A stretch of DNA of 43,154 bases from Thermodesulfovibrionia bacterium. GTDB taxonomy: Bacteria; Nitrospirota; Thermodesulfovibrionia; UBA6902. Position 1 is the stretch's first letter, and every line of letters begins with the position of its first letter. Made by a program: the position numbers and the translations under genes. The stretch spans positions 1-43,154 of the forward strand of contig CAMYND010000037.1 in assembly GCA_947259645.1 (NCBI GenBank), written 5' to 3'. Shown here piece after piece: positions 16,431 through 25,481 of this stretch. The notes beneath the pieces were generated by a model, which did no database searches, had not been told where the DNA came from, and was given only the letters and a program-made list of their open reading frames with translations.

Positions 16431-18725
16431 CTATTCCAACTTCGTGGCTACTTCTTCCTTGATATAGTTTTCAAGGATGTCACCCTCTTTAAGGTCATTA
16501 AAATTTTCTACCATTATTCCGCATTCAAACCCGGTCAGCACTTCTTTTGTGTCTTCTTTAAATCTTTTCAGTGATGATATCTTGCTTTGATAAATAACAA
16601 CATTGTCTCTGATAACCCTGACACCTTCACTTGCCCTTGATATTTTACCGTCTATAACGTAACAGCCTGCGATCGTTCCAAGCCTTGATATAGTAAAAAT
16701 GCTTCGCACTTCAGCCCTGCCGAGCACTTTCTCGGTAATGGTCGGCTCAAGCATTCCTTCAAGGGCCTTCTTTACATTTTCAATGGCTTCATAAATCACA
16801 TTATAAATCCTGACGTCAACTCCTTCTTTTTCAATGAGTTTGGCAGCGTTTGCGTCAGGCCGTATATTAAAACCGATAATAATCGCGTTTGACGCGGCAG
16901 CGAGCATAACGTCAGATTCATTGATGCCGCCTGCCCCGGTATGAATAACATTCACCTTGACCTCAGCGTGTGTGATGGCTGAAAGCGCGTCTTTCACTGC
17001 TTCTACTGAGCCCTGAACATCAGCCTTGATAACAATATTAAGCTCTCTGATCTCCCCTTCCTTTACTCTCTCATAAAGGTCCTCCAGGGTCAGCTTCTTT
17101 TTCTGTGCCATCTTGGCATTTCTCTGTTTGTGGAGACGGTTTAATGCGAGTTGGCGGGCCTTTTTCTCATCGTCCATAACCGTGAATATATCGCCTGCCT
17201 GAGGAACCTCGGGGAACCCGATTACCTCGACAGGGGTCGATGGGCCTGCCGTTTTTATCTTCTTGCCCTTGTCGTCTATTAATGCCCTGACCCTTCCGGC
17301 TACCGTTCCAACGAGAAAGGAGTCACCTCCCTTGAGGGTCCCGGAATTTACCAGCACGGTTCCTACAGGGCCCCGTCCCCTGTCAAGCTTTGCTTCAACG
17401 ATTGTTCCGCGGGCAGGCTTGTCAGGGTTTGCCTTTAATTCCATAATTTCTGCCTGAAGCAGTATCATTTCAAGAAGGTGTTCAAGCCCTGTTTTCTCCT
17501 TGGCAGAAACCTCGACAACTATGTTTTTGCCTCCCCAATCTTCTGAAACAACTTCATGCTGGGAAAGTTCAGTGCGAACCCGTTGAATGTTTGCGTCTGG
17601 TTTATCGATCTTATTAATGGCGACTATAATGGGAACATTTGCAGCTTTCGCATGATCAATTGCTTCTATCGTCTGTGGCATAACACTATCGTCTGCTGCA
17701 ACAACCAGCACAACTATATCAGTGACTTTCGCTCCCCGGGCTCTCATCATAGTGAATGCTTCATGACCCGGAGTGTCAAGGAAGGTTATTTCTTTGTTGT
17801 TCAGTGTTACTGTATAAGCACCGATGTGCTGAGTTATTCCGCCTGCTTCAGTTTCTGTGACCCGCGCTTCCCTGATAGCATCAAGGAGAGTTGTTTTCCC
17901 GTGGTCAACATGTCCCATGATCGTTACAATCGGCGGGCGGGGTTTAAGGCTGGCCTCATCAACTTCGCCTTCTTCCAGAACGGCCTCTTCATCTTCAACT
18001 GTTGTAATTTCAATTTTTACATCAAAGGCTTCTGAAATGATCTGGGCAGCGTCTGCATCCAGCGGCTGGTTTATTGTGGGCATGTAGCCAAGTTCCATGA
18101 ACTTCTTTATGACGTCATTAAGCTTTTGCCCGATTAATTCAGCAAACTCCTTTACCGTTGATCCTTCCTCAAACTTCAGGACCCGTTTTCTCGGCTGTGT
18201 TGCTGCAGAAAGTGCAGATCCTGTGTCATCAGTTTTTTTGCCGGCAGTTTTTTTGTCGCGCTTGTTAAAACGTGATTTAAAGTCATGACCTTTTTTCGAT
18301 ACCTCAACGCGCCGTATTGAATCAAAAGCCCGTTGCATGCCGGGTTTTGATTTAAATTTAGACAGTTTGCCCTTACTTGGATCTTCTTCAACCGGTGCTT
18401 CTTTTGCAGGAGCTGGGTCTTGAACAGGTTGAGGAGTGGCCTCTTCAGTGATTTCCTTTGTTTTTCCAGCTTTCTTCGCTTTGGCAGCGGTCGGGGCTGC
18501 AGCCGGCTTTGAAGCCCGGGCTTTTGGTTTTGCAGGAGGCTTTGCCACAGGGGCTGGCGGCTGATAATCTACGCCGATAATATCTGCTAATTTCTTTGCT
18601 GTAGCATCATCTATAGTGGACATGTGGGATTTAACTTCAATTCCCATTCCTGCAAGCCTGGCAATTACTTCTTTGCTTTTCTTATTTATTGACTTTGAGA
18701 ACTCGTATATTCTGATTCCTGCCAT
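16431..18725 (-). CDS. infB: Translation initiation factor IF-2
   Basis: GTPase that places initiator tRNA on the ribosome. 764 residues: an N-terminal IF2_N helix domain (~1-50, RIYEFSKSINKKSKEVIARL), a proline/alanine/lysine-rich linker to ~190, a second IF2_N domain (~190-245), the G domain with GHVDHGKT at ~271-278, DTPGHEAF and NKID, then domains II, III and the C-terminal fMet-tRNA-binding domain. AAGGAG precedes the ATG by 4 nt. It is the first gene of its operon; the usual upstream rimP, nusA and ylxR are absent, with rpmB instead divergently transcribed upstream. Confidence 0.97.
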   Translation of the reverse strand: MAGIRIYEFSKSINKKSKEVIARLAGMGIEVKSHMSTIDDATAKKLADIIGVDYQPPAPVAKPPAKPKARASKPAAAPTAAKAKKAGKTKEITEEATPQPVQDPAPAKEAPVEEDPSKGKLSKFKSKPGMQRAFDSIRRVEVSKKGHDFKSRFNKRDKKTAGKKTDDTGSALSAATQPRKRVLKFEEGSTVKEFAELIGQKLNDVIKKFMELGYMPTINQPLDADAAQIISEAFDVKIEITTVEDEEAVLEEGEVDEASLKPRPPIVTIMGHVDHGKTTLLDAIREARVTETEAGGITQHIGAYTVTLNNKEITFLDTPGHEAFTMMRARGAKVTDIVVLVVAADDSVMPQTIEAIDHAKAANVPIIVAINKIDKPDANIQRVRTELSQHEVVSEDWGGKNIVVEVSAKEKTGLEHLLEMILLQAEIMELKANPDKPARGTIVEAKLDRGRGPVGTVLVNSGTLKGGDSFLVGTVAGRVRALIDDKGKKIKTAGPSTPVEVIGFPEVPQAGDIFTVMDDEKKARQLALNRLHKQRNAKMAQKKKLTLEDLYERVKEGEIRELNIVIKADVQGSVEAVKDALSAITHAEVKVNVIHTGAGGINESDVMLAAASNAIIIGFNIRPDANAAKLIEKEGVDVRIYNVIYEAIENVKKALEGMLEPTITEKVLGRAEVRSIFTISRLGTIAGCYVIDGKISRASEGVRVIRDNVVIYQSKISSLKRFKEDTKEVLTGFECGIMVENFNDLKEGDILENYIKEEVATKLE

Positions 18726-18816
18726 CTGGCTCCTTGCACTGCGAACTATTGTTTATCAACCCCTTACAGGTGTTGTAGAACATGAAATTAGCCGTGTACT
18801 GATGCTTTGTAAAAGG

Positions 18817-18846
18817 TTGTAACTTTTTCAGGATTAATGTTATCAT
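18817..18846 (+). promoter_or_regulatory. Candidate sigma70 promoter for rpmB
   Basis: TTGTAA (18817-18822) and TATCAT (18841-18846) are 18 nt apart, about 90 nt before the rpmB start, in the 211-nt gap shared with the divergent infB. The leader contains a short ACAGG/CCTGT inverted repeat. Confidence 0.5.
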
Positions 18847-18936
18847 AACCACTCTTTTAAAGCAAACAGAGCCTTATCAAAGAGTTACAGGGCAGGTTCT
18901 ATGTCCTGTAGACTGAAACAAGGAGGACAGTATTCA

Positions 18937-19125
18937 ATGGCAGTGTGTTCCGTATGTGGGAAAAAAAGAGTTACTGGCAACAATGTCAGCCATGCAAATA
19001 ACAAAACAAAGCGTGTGTTCAGGCCCAATTTGCAGAGGGTAAAAGTTCAGACAAAGCAGGGTTCGCAGAGGGTCCATGTCTGCACGAGGTGCCTCCGTTC
19101 AGGAAAAGTTAAAAAAGCCGTTTAA
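18937..19125 (+). CDS. rpmB: 50S ribosomal protein L28
   Basis: 62 residues from ATG 18937; the longer frame from 18901 is rejected because AAGGAGG at 18920-18926 fits the internal ATG and L28 begins with the MAVCSVCGK motif. Four cysteines in two CxxC pairs (Cys4/Cys7 and Cys49/Cys52) mark the zinc-binding form of L28. The conserved [18 protein letters not shown] and RRV-like [10 protein letters not shown] segments are present. The DciA-like gene follows 53 nt downstream on the same strand. Confidence 0.95.
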   Translation: MAVCSVCGKKRVTGNNVSHANNKTKRVFRPNLQRVKVQTKQGSQRVHVCTRCLRSGKVKKAV

Positions 19126-19178
19126 GTAACATCCTGATTGTCTGAAGCACCGATTCTCTTGTTCAGCCGGAATTTTAT

Positions 19179-19619
19179 ATGCAGTCACTTCACAATATCC
19201 TCAACTCGCTGGTCAAAGATTATGGTATTGAAGGCGGGATAACCCTCAACAAGGTAAGATCGCGCTGGGTGGAATTGGTAGGGGAGCCGGTTTCCGTCCA
19301 TACATTCCCTGATACAATCAAGGGCAGAACACTGACGATCATTGTCGACACCCCCCAGTGGATGCATCACCTCAGCTTTTTCAAAGATGAAATTTCATCC
19401 AAGCTTAATCCTTTCGGCATTATGACAGTGCACTTCAGGATGGGCAAGATTCCTCTCCGCAGTGACAAAGAAAAAAAAATTGCTCATGCTGAACTCTCTG
19501 ACACTGATCTCCAATATATCGAAAATACAGTTGGTGACTTAAAGGACGAAGAACTCAAGGATACCTTCAGGAAACTGATAAAACATGGGCTGTCATTAAA
19601 GAAAACTAAAGGTCAATAG
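19179..19619 (+). CDS. DUF721 (DciA-like) protein
   Basis: 146 residues of the DUF721 family, whose characterised member DciA interacts with replicative helicase DnaB. The N-terminal half has the family pattern: an amphipathic first helix, then RSRWVELVGEPVSVHTFP, KGRTLTIIVDTPQWMHHLSFFKDEI and a short strand giving HFRMGKIP. The C-terminal ~50 residues are charged and helical. Homology is inferred from these patterns. It lies downstream of rpmB and converges on clpX with a 38-nt gap that shows no clear terminator. Confidence 0.8.
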   Translation: MQSLHNILNSLVKDYGIEGGITLNKVRSRWVELVGEPVSVHTFPDTIKGRTLTIIVDTPQWMHHLSFFKDEISSKLNPFGIMTVHFRMGKIPLRSDKEKKIAHAELSDTDLQYIENTVGDLKDEELKDTFRKLIKHGLSLKKTKGQ

Positions 19620-19657
19620 TTGCGGTGAGGTCTGGTCCTGTTTCCATCTGCAGCGCG

Positions 19658-20914
19658 TTACGCTGACTCGGCGTGCTCTTCGTAGGTAAGAATGGGTGTT
19701 TCTTTTTTACTCACAACTTCCTCAGTTATCACACATTCCTTGACGTTCGTCATTGAAGGAACTTCATACATAATGTCAAGCATTATTTCTTCGAGAATGG
19801 CCCGTAAGCCCCGCGCACCGGTTTTACGGCTTATGGCTTCTTTGGCGATGAGAGCATAGGCTTTATCAGTAAACTTAAGTTTTACATTGTCAAAAGAGAG
19901 TAGTTTCTGATATTGCTTGGCAATGGCATTTTTGGGTTCAGTAAGAATTCTGACCAGTGCTGACTCGCTCAACTCCTCGAGGGTGGCCACAACAGGCAGT
20001 CGTCCTGTAAATTCAGGTATGAGGCCGAATTTGATCATGTCCTGGGGCTGAACCATCTTTAAAATATCACCCAGCTGTTTACCATGAGAGGCTGAAGCCT
20101 CAGCGCCAAATCCGACTGTTTTTTTGCCGATTCTCTCTTCTATTATTTTTTCTATACCAACAAAGGCGCCTCCGCAGATAAAGAGGATATTCGTTGTGTC
20201 GACCTGGACGAACTCCTGCTGGGGATGCTTTCTTCCACCCTGGGGTGGGATATTTGCGATCGTTCCCTCGATTATTTTCAGGAGTGCCTGTTGAACTCCT
20301 TCTCCGGAGACGTCCCTGGTTATCGAGACATTTTCTGTTTTACGGCTTATCTTGTCGATTTCGTCAATATAAATGATTCCCCGCTGCGCGCGTTCAACAT
20401 CATAGTCAGCTGCCTGGAGAAGTTTCAATATTATGTTTTCTACATCTTCGCCTACATATCCAGCCTCCGTAAGAGTTGTGGCATCGGCTATAGTGAAGGG
20501 TACATTCAGAACCCTGGCAAGGGTCTGGGCAAGAATCGTTTTCCCTGTTCCCGTCGGTCCCATAAGAACGATATTGCTTTTTTGCAGTTCAACGTCTGAC
20601 TTGTGGGGGTTGTTGATTCTCTTGTAATGATTGTGTACAGCAACCGAGAGGACCTTTTTGGCCTGGTCCTGCTCGATAACATAGTCGTCAAGAAACTTCT
20701 TTATTTCTTTCGGGGTCGGGAGTTTCTGTGATACGTTCACGTCAAAGGACGATTCAAACTCCTCAGCCATAATCTCATTGCAGAGGTTTATGCATTCATC
20801 ACAAATGTACACGGTCGGGCCGGCAATGAGTTTCCTTACCTCTTTCTGCCCCTTACCGCAAAAGGAGCATTTCAGAGAACCATCATTATTTTTGGTAGTT
20901 TTTTCGTCTTTCAT
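19658..20914 (-). CDS. clpX: ATP-dependent Clp protease ATPase subunit ClpX
   Basis: AAA+ unfoldase that feeds substrates to ClpP. 418 residues: an N-terminal zinc domain with Cys16, Cys19, Cys38 and Cys41; Walker A GPTGTGKT at 119-126; Walker B in [10 protein letters not shown] at ~180-189; a GYVGEDVEN pore loop; the IGF-like loop (residue region ~265) that docks ClpP; and [12 protein letters not shown]. All key motifs are intact. It begins 10 nt after the clpP stop, so the two are coexpressed. Confidence 0.97.
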   Translation of the reverse strand: MKDEKTTKNNDGSLKCSFCGKGQKEVRKLIAGPTVYICDECINLCNEIMAEEFESSFDVNVSQKLPTPKEIKKFLDDYVIEQDQAKKVLSVAVHNHYKRINNPHKSDVELQKSNIVLMGPTGTGKTILAQTLARVLNVPFTIADATTLTEAGYVGEDVENIILKLLQAADYDVERAQRGIIYIDEIDKISRKTENVSITRDVSGEGVQQALLKIIEGTIANIPPQGGRKHPQQEFVQVDTTNILFICGGAFVGIEKIIEERIGKKTVGFGAEASASHGKQLGDILKMVQPQDMIKFGLIPEFTGRLPVVATLEELSESALVRILTEPKNAIAKQYQKLLSFDNVKLKFTDKAYALIAKEAISRKTGARGLRAILEEIMLDIMYEVPSMTNVKECVITEEVVSKKETPILTYEEHAESA

Positions 20915-20924
20915 GATCTAAGCC

Positions 20925-21512
20925 TTATTTTTTCATCGCCTCTATTACTTCATCTATAATGCCGTATTCCTTTGCTTCCTGTCCAGACATAAAGTAATCT
21001 CTTTCTGTATCAACCTGTATTTTCTCAATGGACTGACCAGTATGAGTTGCCAGTATTCTGTTAAGTGTTTCCTTCATTGTCATTATTTCCCGTGCATGGA
21101 TCTCAATATCTGATGCCTGACCCTGAAATCCGCCCATGGGCTGGTGAATCATTATCCGGGAATTTGGCAGCACAAAACGTTTTCCCTTTGCGCCGGCAGT
21201 CAGAAGCAGGGCCCCCATGCTGGCGGCCTGTCCAAGACAGTAGGTTGCTATATCAGGCCTGATATACTGCATTGTGTCGTATATGGCGAGTCCTGCCGTG
21301 ACGAGACCGCCGGGACTGTTCACGTAAACATGGATATCTTTTTCAGAGTCTTCAGTCTGAAGAAAGAGCAGCTGCGCGATAACGGTGTTGGCCAGTATGT
21401 CGTCTATCGGACTGCCGATAAAAACGATCCTGTCTTTTAATAACCGTGAATATATATCATAGGCCCTTTCCGAGCGGCCGCTTTGTTCAATTACCATCGG
21501 GATTAAACTCAT
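20925..21512 (-). CDS. clpP: ATP-dependent Clp protease proteolytic subunit
   Basis: Self-compartmentalised serine protease. 195 residues with the complete triad Ser98 (in [11 protein letters not shown]), His123 (in [10 protein letters not shown]) and Asp172 (in TERDYFM). GAGGAG lies just upstream of the ATG. It sits between tig and clpX in the classic tig-clpP-clpX order, so the chaperone and protease should be coregulated. No lon gene follows. Confidence 0.97.
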   Translation of the reverse strand: MSLIPMVIEQSGRSERAYDIYSRLLKDRIVFIGSPIDDILANTVIAQLLFLQTEDSEKDIHVYVNSPGGLVTAGLAIYDTMQYIRPDIATYCLGQAASMGALLLTAGAKGKRFVLPNSRIMIHQPMGGFQGQASDIEIHAREIMTMKETLNRILATHTGQSIEKIQVDTERDYFMSGQEAKEYGIIDEVIEAMKK

Positions 21513-21578
21513 ATTATCTCCTCGTAGTGAAATTCATAGGTTCTTGTGTTACTGGATGGAATTTCTTTTTTTTACAAA

Positions 21579-22847
21579 TTAACTTTTTTCAATAGTTGAT
21601 TTTTCTAAAATATAGTCCAGTACCTTGTCCGCAAATAGCCTGCTTTTCAGGGCCTCCATAGAGCCTTCCCGCACCGCATAAAGTTTGGTAACTTCTTCCG
21701 GCTTAAGGTTGTTACGGGCGGCAATTTCATTTATGGCATGTTTTACTTCTTCGTCAGAGACCTGGATCTTTTCTTTTTTGCCGATAGTTTCCAGAAGAAT
21801 GACACTTTTTATGTTATCTCTGGCAACTGTTTCATTCTCTTTTGTTAATTCATCTTGAGACTTGACAGGGAGGCCTTTCCGCGTGGCCTCCTGTTGTTCT
21901 CTTTCAATAATAGACTCGATCTCTCCCTTGACCATGGATTCCGGAACAGCGAAATCATGCCTTGTCAGGAGCTCATTGAGAATGTCTTTTTTGTATTCCA
22001 GATTGTTCTGGTCCTTCTTCCATGAACTTATATTTTCATGGACTTTCTTTTTCAGCTCTTCAACGGTTTCGCAATCAGACTCTTTGGCAAAATCATCGTC
22101 AAGGGGCGGTATATGTTTTTTCTTTGTTTCTTTTACTGTTATCTTGAAAAGGATCTCTTTTCCGGCAATTGTTTTATTTGGATTATCAGCCTCGATGTTT
22201 ATTTTTGCCTCAGCTGTTTCTCCTTTTTTCTTCCCTGTCAGTGCGTCACCAAATTCCTTTGGCATTTCCTGAGAGCCTAACAAGAAGGGAAACTCTTTGT
22301 ATGTCATTTCCTCTTTTAGTTCGTTGTCTATATATCCCTCGCTGTCTACGATCGCCATATCTCCCTCTTTTAACTCATCTTCAGATACCGCGAACAGGGC
22401 TTTTGCCTCGCGCATGGAGTTCAGGGCTTTATCAATTTCTTTATCTTCTACCACCACCAGCTTTTCCTTTAACATGATATTATCAATTGAAAGATTTTCT
22501 ATCACAGGCTTTATCTCAACAGTGACGGAAAAAGAAAGGGGCTGATCAGGCGTAATTACTAATTTATCGTCAATATTCGGGTAGCTTACCGGCTCTACAT
22601 CGGCCTCTTTGATGGCTTTCATATAGTATTCGGGAACCACTTTTTCTATAATCTGGGCTTCAACATCTTTAGCAAATTTTTTTACAAGGATGGCCTGCGG
22701 GACTTTTCCCTGCCTGAAACCCGGAATTTTTACTGTTGATCTGATCTGATTATAGGCTGAATCTGATTCTGACTGTATAACATCCTGTGGAATATTGATT
22801 TTCAGCTTTCTCTTTGTAGGTGATAACTCTTCTATTTCCTGTAGCAT
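21579..22847 (-). CDS. tig: Trigger factor (ribosome-associated peptidyl-prolyl isomerase)
   Basis: Chaperone that binds near the ribosome exit tunnel and folds nascent chains. 422 residues. The ribosome-binding signature GFRQGKVP lies at 43-50; the FKBP-type isomerase domain follows at ~150-245 (GDMAIVDSEGYID), and the long helical C-terminal arm region is rich in charged residues. GAGGG precedes the ATG. A TTGACA-18-TAAGAT promoter lies just upstream on the minus strand, so tig, clpP and clpX probably form one transcript. Confidence 0.95.
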   Translation of the reverse strand: MLQEIEELSPTKRKLKINIPQDVIQSESDSAYNQIRSTVKIPGFRQGKVPQAILVKKFAKDVEAQIIEKVVPEYYMKAIKEADVEPVSYPNIDDKLVITPDQPLSFSVTVEIKPVIENLSIDNIMLKEKLVVVEDKEIDKALNSMREAKALFAVSEDELKEGDMAIVDSEGYIDNELKEEMTYKEFPFLLGSQEMPKEFGDALTGKKKGETAEAKINIEADNPNKTIAGKEILFKITVKETKKKHIPPLDDDFAKESDCETVEELKKKVHENISSWKKDQNNLEYKKDILNELLTRHDFAVPESMVKGEIESIIEREQQEATRKGLPVKSQDELTKENETVARDNIKSVILLETIGKKEKIQVSDEEVKHAINEIAARNNLKPEEVTKLYAVREGSMEALKSRLFADKVLDYILEKSTIEKS

Positions 22848-22883
22848 GGGACCCTCTTTAATTATAATGAGATTTTGAATATA

Positions 22884-22913
22884 ATCTTAGAATTATATAA
22901 AATGATTTGTCAA
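22884..22913 (-). promoter_or_regulatory. Candidate sigma70 promoter for tig-clpP-clpX
   Basis: On the minus strand a consensus TTGACA (22908-22913) is followed after 18 nt by TAAGAT (22884-22889), 36 nt before the tig ATG, in AT-rich DNA just past the DsrE-like gene stop. Confidence 0.5.
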
Positions 22914-22925
22914 TGAGATTTGCCC

Positions 22926-23195
22926 TTAATATGGCAGTACAACATCGTATTCAAGGAGTATGGCAGCTATCTCATCAATCGATTTTTGCTCATAGGGATT
23001 CTCGGGGTTGTCCGAGAATATTTTCACATTCAGGTCTGCCAGCATCTGGATGTTCGTATCAATCTCTTCATCTGGTTCCAGTTTGCCATTCATAATAAAT
23101 ACACTGACCTCATCGTTTGAAAGAGTTGCCCCGACAGCCATTCTCAGGGCCTCATGTTTTCTCTCTCTCACGAGCACCGCTATTTTTTTTGTCAT
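22926..23195 (-). CDS. Small DsrE/DsrF-like conserved protein
   Basis: 89 residues with an alternating strand-helix pattern: KKIAVLVRERKHEALRMAVGATLSNDEVSVFIMNGKLE and then LADLNVKIFSDN, resembling the DsrE/DsrF/YchN-like fold. No cysteine is present, so a persulfide-carrier role like that of TusD/DsrE active-site proteins is not supported. It stands alone, upstream of and in the same direction as tig, and divergent from the glycosyltransferase gene. The fold assignment is inferred from pattern only; a structure search would decide. Confidence 0.6.
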   Translation of the reverse strand: MTKKIAVLVRERKHEALRMAVGATLSNDEVSVFIMNGKLEPDEEIDTNIQMLADLNVKIFSDNPENPYEQKSIDEIAAILLEYDVVLPY

Positions 23196-23276
23196 TGAGA
23201 TATCCCGTAAATCTGATTACTATATTATAAGAGCTGGCCATTTATTTTACCATTCTTCAGCAGGTTTACGATTAAT

Positions 23277-24296
23277 ATGGAAAAAATGATATCAGTCGTT
23301 ATCCCGAACCATAACGGGGAGAAGAGCATAGGCAGATGTCTTGAGGCAGCCTGTGCCTCTGACTATCGTAACTTTGAAGTAGTAGTTGTTGATGACTGCT
23401 CAGATGACAGGTCTGTTGAGATCATACAACAATACCCCTGTAAGCTTGTACGTCTTGGAGAGCGTTCCGGAACGTCTAAGGCGAGAAATACCGGTGCCTT
23501 GAAGAGCAGAGGAGAGATGATTTTTTTTACCGATGCAGACTGCCTGCTTCAAAGAGATACGCTGTCAAAGGTAAACAGGGCAATGTCTTCTGCCGGGCCT
23601 GATGTGGCTGTCGGAGGCACCTACACCTTAATCCCCTATGACGAACAGTTTTTCAGCACGTTCCAGTCAGTGTTTGTTCATTATTCAGAAACAAAAAACC
23701 TGGAAAATCCTGATTACCTTGCTGCACACGCAATGATTATGCACGCTGAAACATTCAGGAAAAGCAGGGGGTTTCCGGAAGTCTTCCTTCCTATCATGGA
23801 GGACCTGGAGTATAGCCACAGGCTGAAGAGGTCCGGAGTCAAGCTGAGAATGGTTCCGGAGATACAGGTGAAGCACATATTTAATTTTTCATTTACAGGT
23901 TCTCTGCTTAATGCCTTTAAGAAAAGCAGGTACTGGGTCATGTATTCTCAAAAAAACAGGGATATGCTCGCAGATTCGGGCTGTGCGTCGATTGAGCTGA
24001 AGTTCAGTGTGTTTTCATTCCTGGTCAATGTTCTGCTCATCGTCGCTTCGCTTTTATTTCAAAAGCCCGAACTGCTTCTTGGCGTGCCGCTCATTCTGTT
24101 GGCAAATGGTCTGCTCTGCAGAAAACTGATACACGCCTTTTACAGGGCGGGAGGCTCCCTCTTTTCCGTGCTTGCATTTTCATACTTTACACTCTGTTAC
24201 CCCATTCCCGTGGGGCTTGGAACCATCACCGGGATTCTGAACTATTACCTGTCAGCCGGCATACCGGAGCAGCAAGAATTAAAAAGGGGAGGGTAA
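23277..24296 (+). CDS. Family 2 glycosyltransferase with C-terminal membrane segments
   Basis: 339 residues. The GT-A domain starts ISVVIPNHNGEKSIGRCLEA and carries VVVVDDCSDD at ~35-44 and the metal-binding DAD triad (Asp86-Asp88) in FFTDADCL, followed by MEDLEYSHRLKRSG, typical of the acceptor region. Two to three hydrophobic segments in the last 100 residues suggest membrane anchoring, like transferases acting on lipid-linked acceptors. The radical SAM gene begins 4 nt after the stop, and the SD of that gene overlaps this gene's end, so they are translationally linked. Sugar donor and acceptor are not predictable. Confidence 0.88.
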   Translation: MEKMISVVIPNHNGEKSIGRCLEAACASDYRNFEVVVVDDCSDDRSVEIIQQYPCKLVRLGERSGTSKARNTGALKSRGEMIFFTDADCLLQRDTLSKVNRAMSSAGPDVAVGGTYTLIPYDEQFFSTFQSVFVHYSETKNLENPDYLAAHAMIMHAETFRKSRGFPEVFLPIMEDLEYSHRLKRSGVKLRMVPEIQVKHIFNFSFTGSLLNAFKKSRYWVMYSQKNRDMLADSGCASIELKFSVFSFLVNVLLIVASLLFQKPELLLGVPLILLANGLLCRKLIHAFYRAGGSLFSVLAFSYFTLCYPIPVGLGTITGILNYYLSAGIPEQQELKRGG

Positions 24297-24300
24297 CCGC

Positions 24301-25389
24301 ATGCACTATTCTCCTTTTCGCCATATAAATTCTATATTCTGGAAAGGCCACCCCATACAGTTGACCTTTTTTCTTACCAGAAAATGCAATGCGCGATGTT
24401 CCTTCTGTTTTTACCTGTCTGACACTGATAAAAAAGGAGATGAACGTGGGGAGCTGGCTTTGGATGAGATAAAAAAAATATCTTCTTCAATGGGAAAACT
24501 CCTCTGGCTGGCCTTCTCAGGGGGTGAAATTTTCTTGAGGGAAGATATTGTTGAGATTGCCAGGGTTTTTTATACAAATAACCGTCCTTCAATTATTCTT
24601 TTGCCTACCAACGGGCTTATGACTAATGTAATCCGTGAACGGGTTGATTCTATATTGCAGTGCTGCCCCAAGAGCACAGTTGTTGTAAAGCTGTCAATCG
24701 AAGGCACTGAAAAAATACATGATTCAATCAGGGGAACGGGCAGTTTTCAAAATACCATGAGCACATATGAAGCCCTCGGAGAACTCACTCACCGTTACCC
24801 CAATTTTGAGCTCGGAATTAATACGGTATTTCTTTCCGAGAACCAGGACCAGATGGATGAACTGATGGAATTCGTGAACAGCCTTGACAGGATAAAGACC
24901 CATACAGTGTCCCTTATCCGGGGTGATGTCTCTGATAATGACCTCAAAAAGGTTGACATGAAGAAATATCTGGAGACGATTAATAAGCTCGACAGTAATC
25001 TGAAAAGAAAGTCATCCAGTACATACCGGTTTCAGGGCGCGAAACTCAAGGCTGCCCAGGACATTGTTCAGCGCCGGATCATCTATGACACGGTTCTCCA
25101 GAAAAAACAGATCATCCCCTGCTATGCAGGCAAGTTGAACCTGGTCCTTACTGAAGCAGGAGATATCTACCCCTGTGAATCTTTTACAAAGAAAATGGGA
25201 AATGTCAGGGACAGCGGCTATGATATGGCAAAGATAGTAAAATCCCCTGAAGCACAACAAATATTGAAGGCAATAAAGGAGGAAAGCTGTTTCTGCACCC
25301 ACGAATGCTACCTCATGACAAATATTTTGTTTAACCCCCGTGTTTATCCGACTCTCCTGAAGGAATATATACAATTGATGAAAAGTTAA
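24301..25389 (+). CDS. Radical SAM protein with SPASM-like C-terminal cysteines
   Basis: 362 residues. The radical SAM cluster motif CxxxCxxC is Cys29, Cys33 and Cys36 in TRKCNARCSFCFYLS. The barrel continues with AFSGGEIFLRED and LPTNGLM. C-terminal cysteines at 274 (CYAGKLN), 292 (YPCESF), 330, 332 and 336 resemble a SPASM auxiliary-cluster region, found in peptide-modifying and dehydrogenase enzymes. A GGAGGG precedes the ATG by 8-9 nt. It pairs with the glycosyltransferase and is followed by a short two-cysteine ORF and glmU. The reaction is unknown; peptide or carbohydrate modification are both possible. Confidence 0.88.
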   Translation: MHYSPFRHINSIFWKGHPIQLTFFLTRKCNARCSFCFYLSDTDKKGDERGELALDEIKKISSSMGKLLWLAFSGGEIFLREDIVEIARVFYTNNRPSIILLPTNGLMTNVIRERVDSILQCCPKSTVVVKLSIEGTEKIHDSIRGTGSFQNTMSTYEALGELTHRYPNFELGINTVFLSENQDQMDELMEFVNSLDRIKTHTVSLIRGDVSDNDLKKVDMKKYLETINKLDSNLKRKSSSTYRFQGAKLKAAQDIVQRRIIYDTVLQKKQIIPCYAGKLNLVLTEAGDIYPCESFTKKMGNVRDSGYDMAKIVKSPEAQQILKAIKEESCFCTHECYLMTNILFNPRVYPTLLKEYIQLMKS

Positions 25390-25390
25390 G

Positions 25391-25480
25391 GTGACCATAA
25401 AAGGGACCGAAAGAAATATGGAGAGGGATAAAATATTGACCTTAAATTGCAAGAATAGCGCTGAATGCTTATCATATTAA
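25391..25480 (+). CDS. Possible 29-residue ORF with two cysteines
   Basis: A GTG-initiated frame opens 1 nt after the radical SAM stop, runs 29 codons and ends 1 nt before the glmU ATG. Its C-terminal part contains Cys-Lys-Asn-Ser-Ala-Glu-Cys. An internal ATG would give 20 residues. There is no clear Shine-Dalgarno, and the frame overlaps a candidate glmU promoter, so this may be non-coding. It is listed because a small cysteine peptide beside a SPASM-type radical SAM gene could be a modified-peptide precursor. Confidence 0.2.
   Translation: MTIKGTERNMERDKILTLNCKNSAECLSY
25447..25475 (+). promoter_or_regulatory. Candidate promoter for glmU
   Basis: TTGCAA (25447-25452) and TATCAT (25470-25475) are exactly 17 nt apart. 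The -10 box ends 6 nt before the glmU ATG and no Shine-Dalgarno is present, so any transcript from it would be leaderless or nearly so. Confidence 0.35.
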
Positions 25481-25481
25481 G

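Noticed and set aside
17556-18035. 159-codon plus-strand frame
   Set aside because: Antisense to the G domain of infB; composition is that of a shadow frame and no ribosome-binding site is present.
18901-18936. 12-residue longer N-terminus for L28
   Set aside because: It contains the ribosome-binding site for the internal ATG, which starts the conserved L28 sequence.
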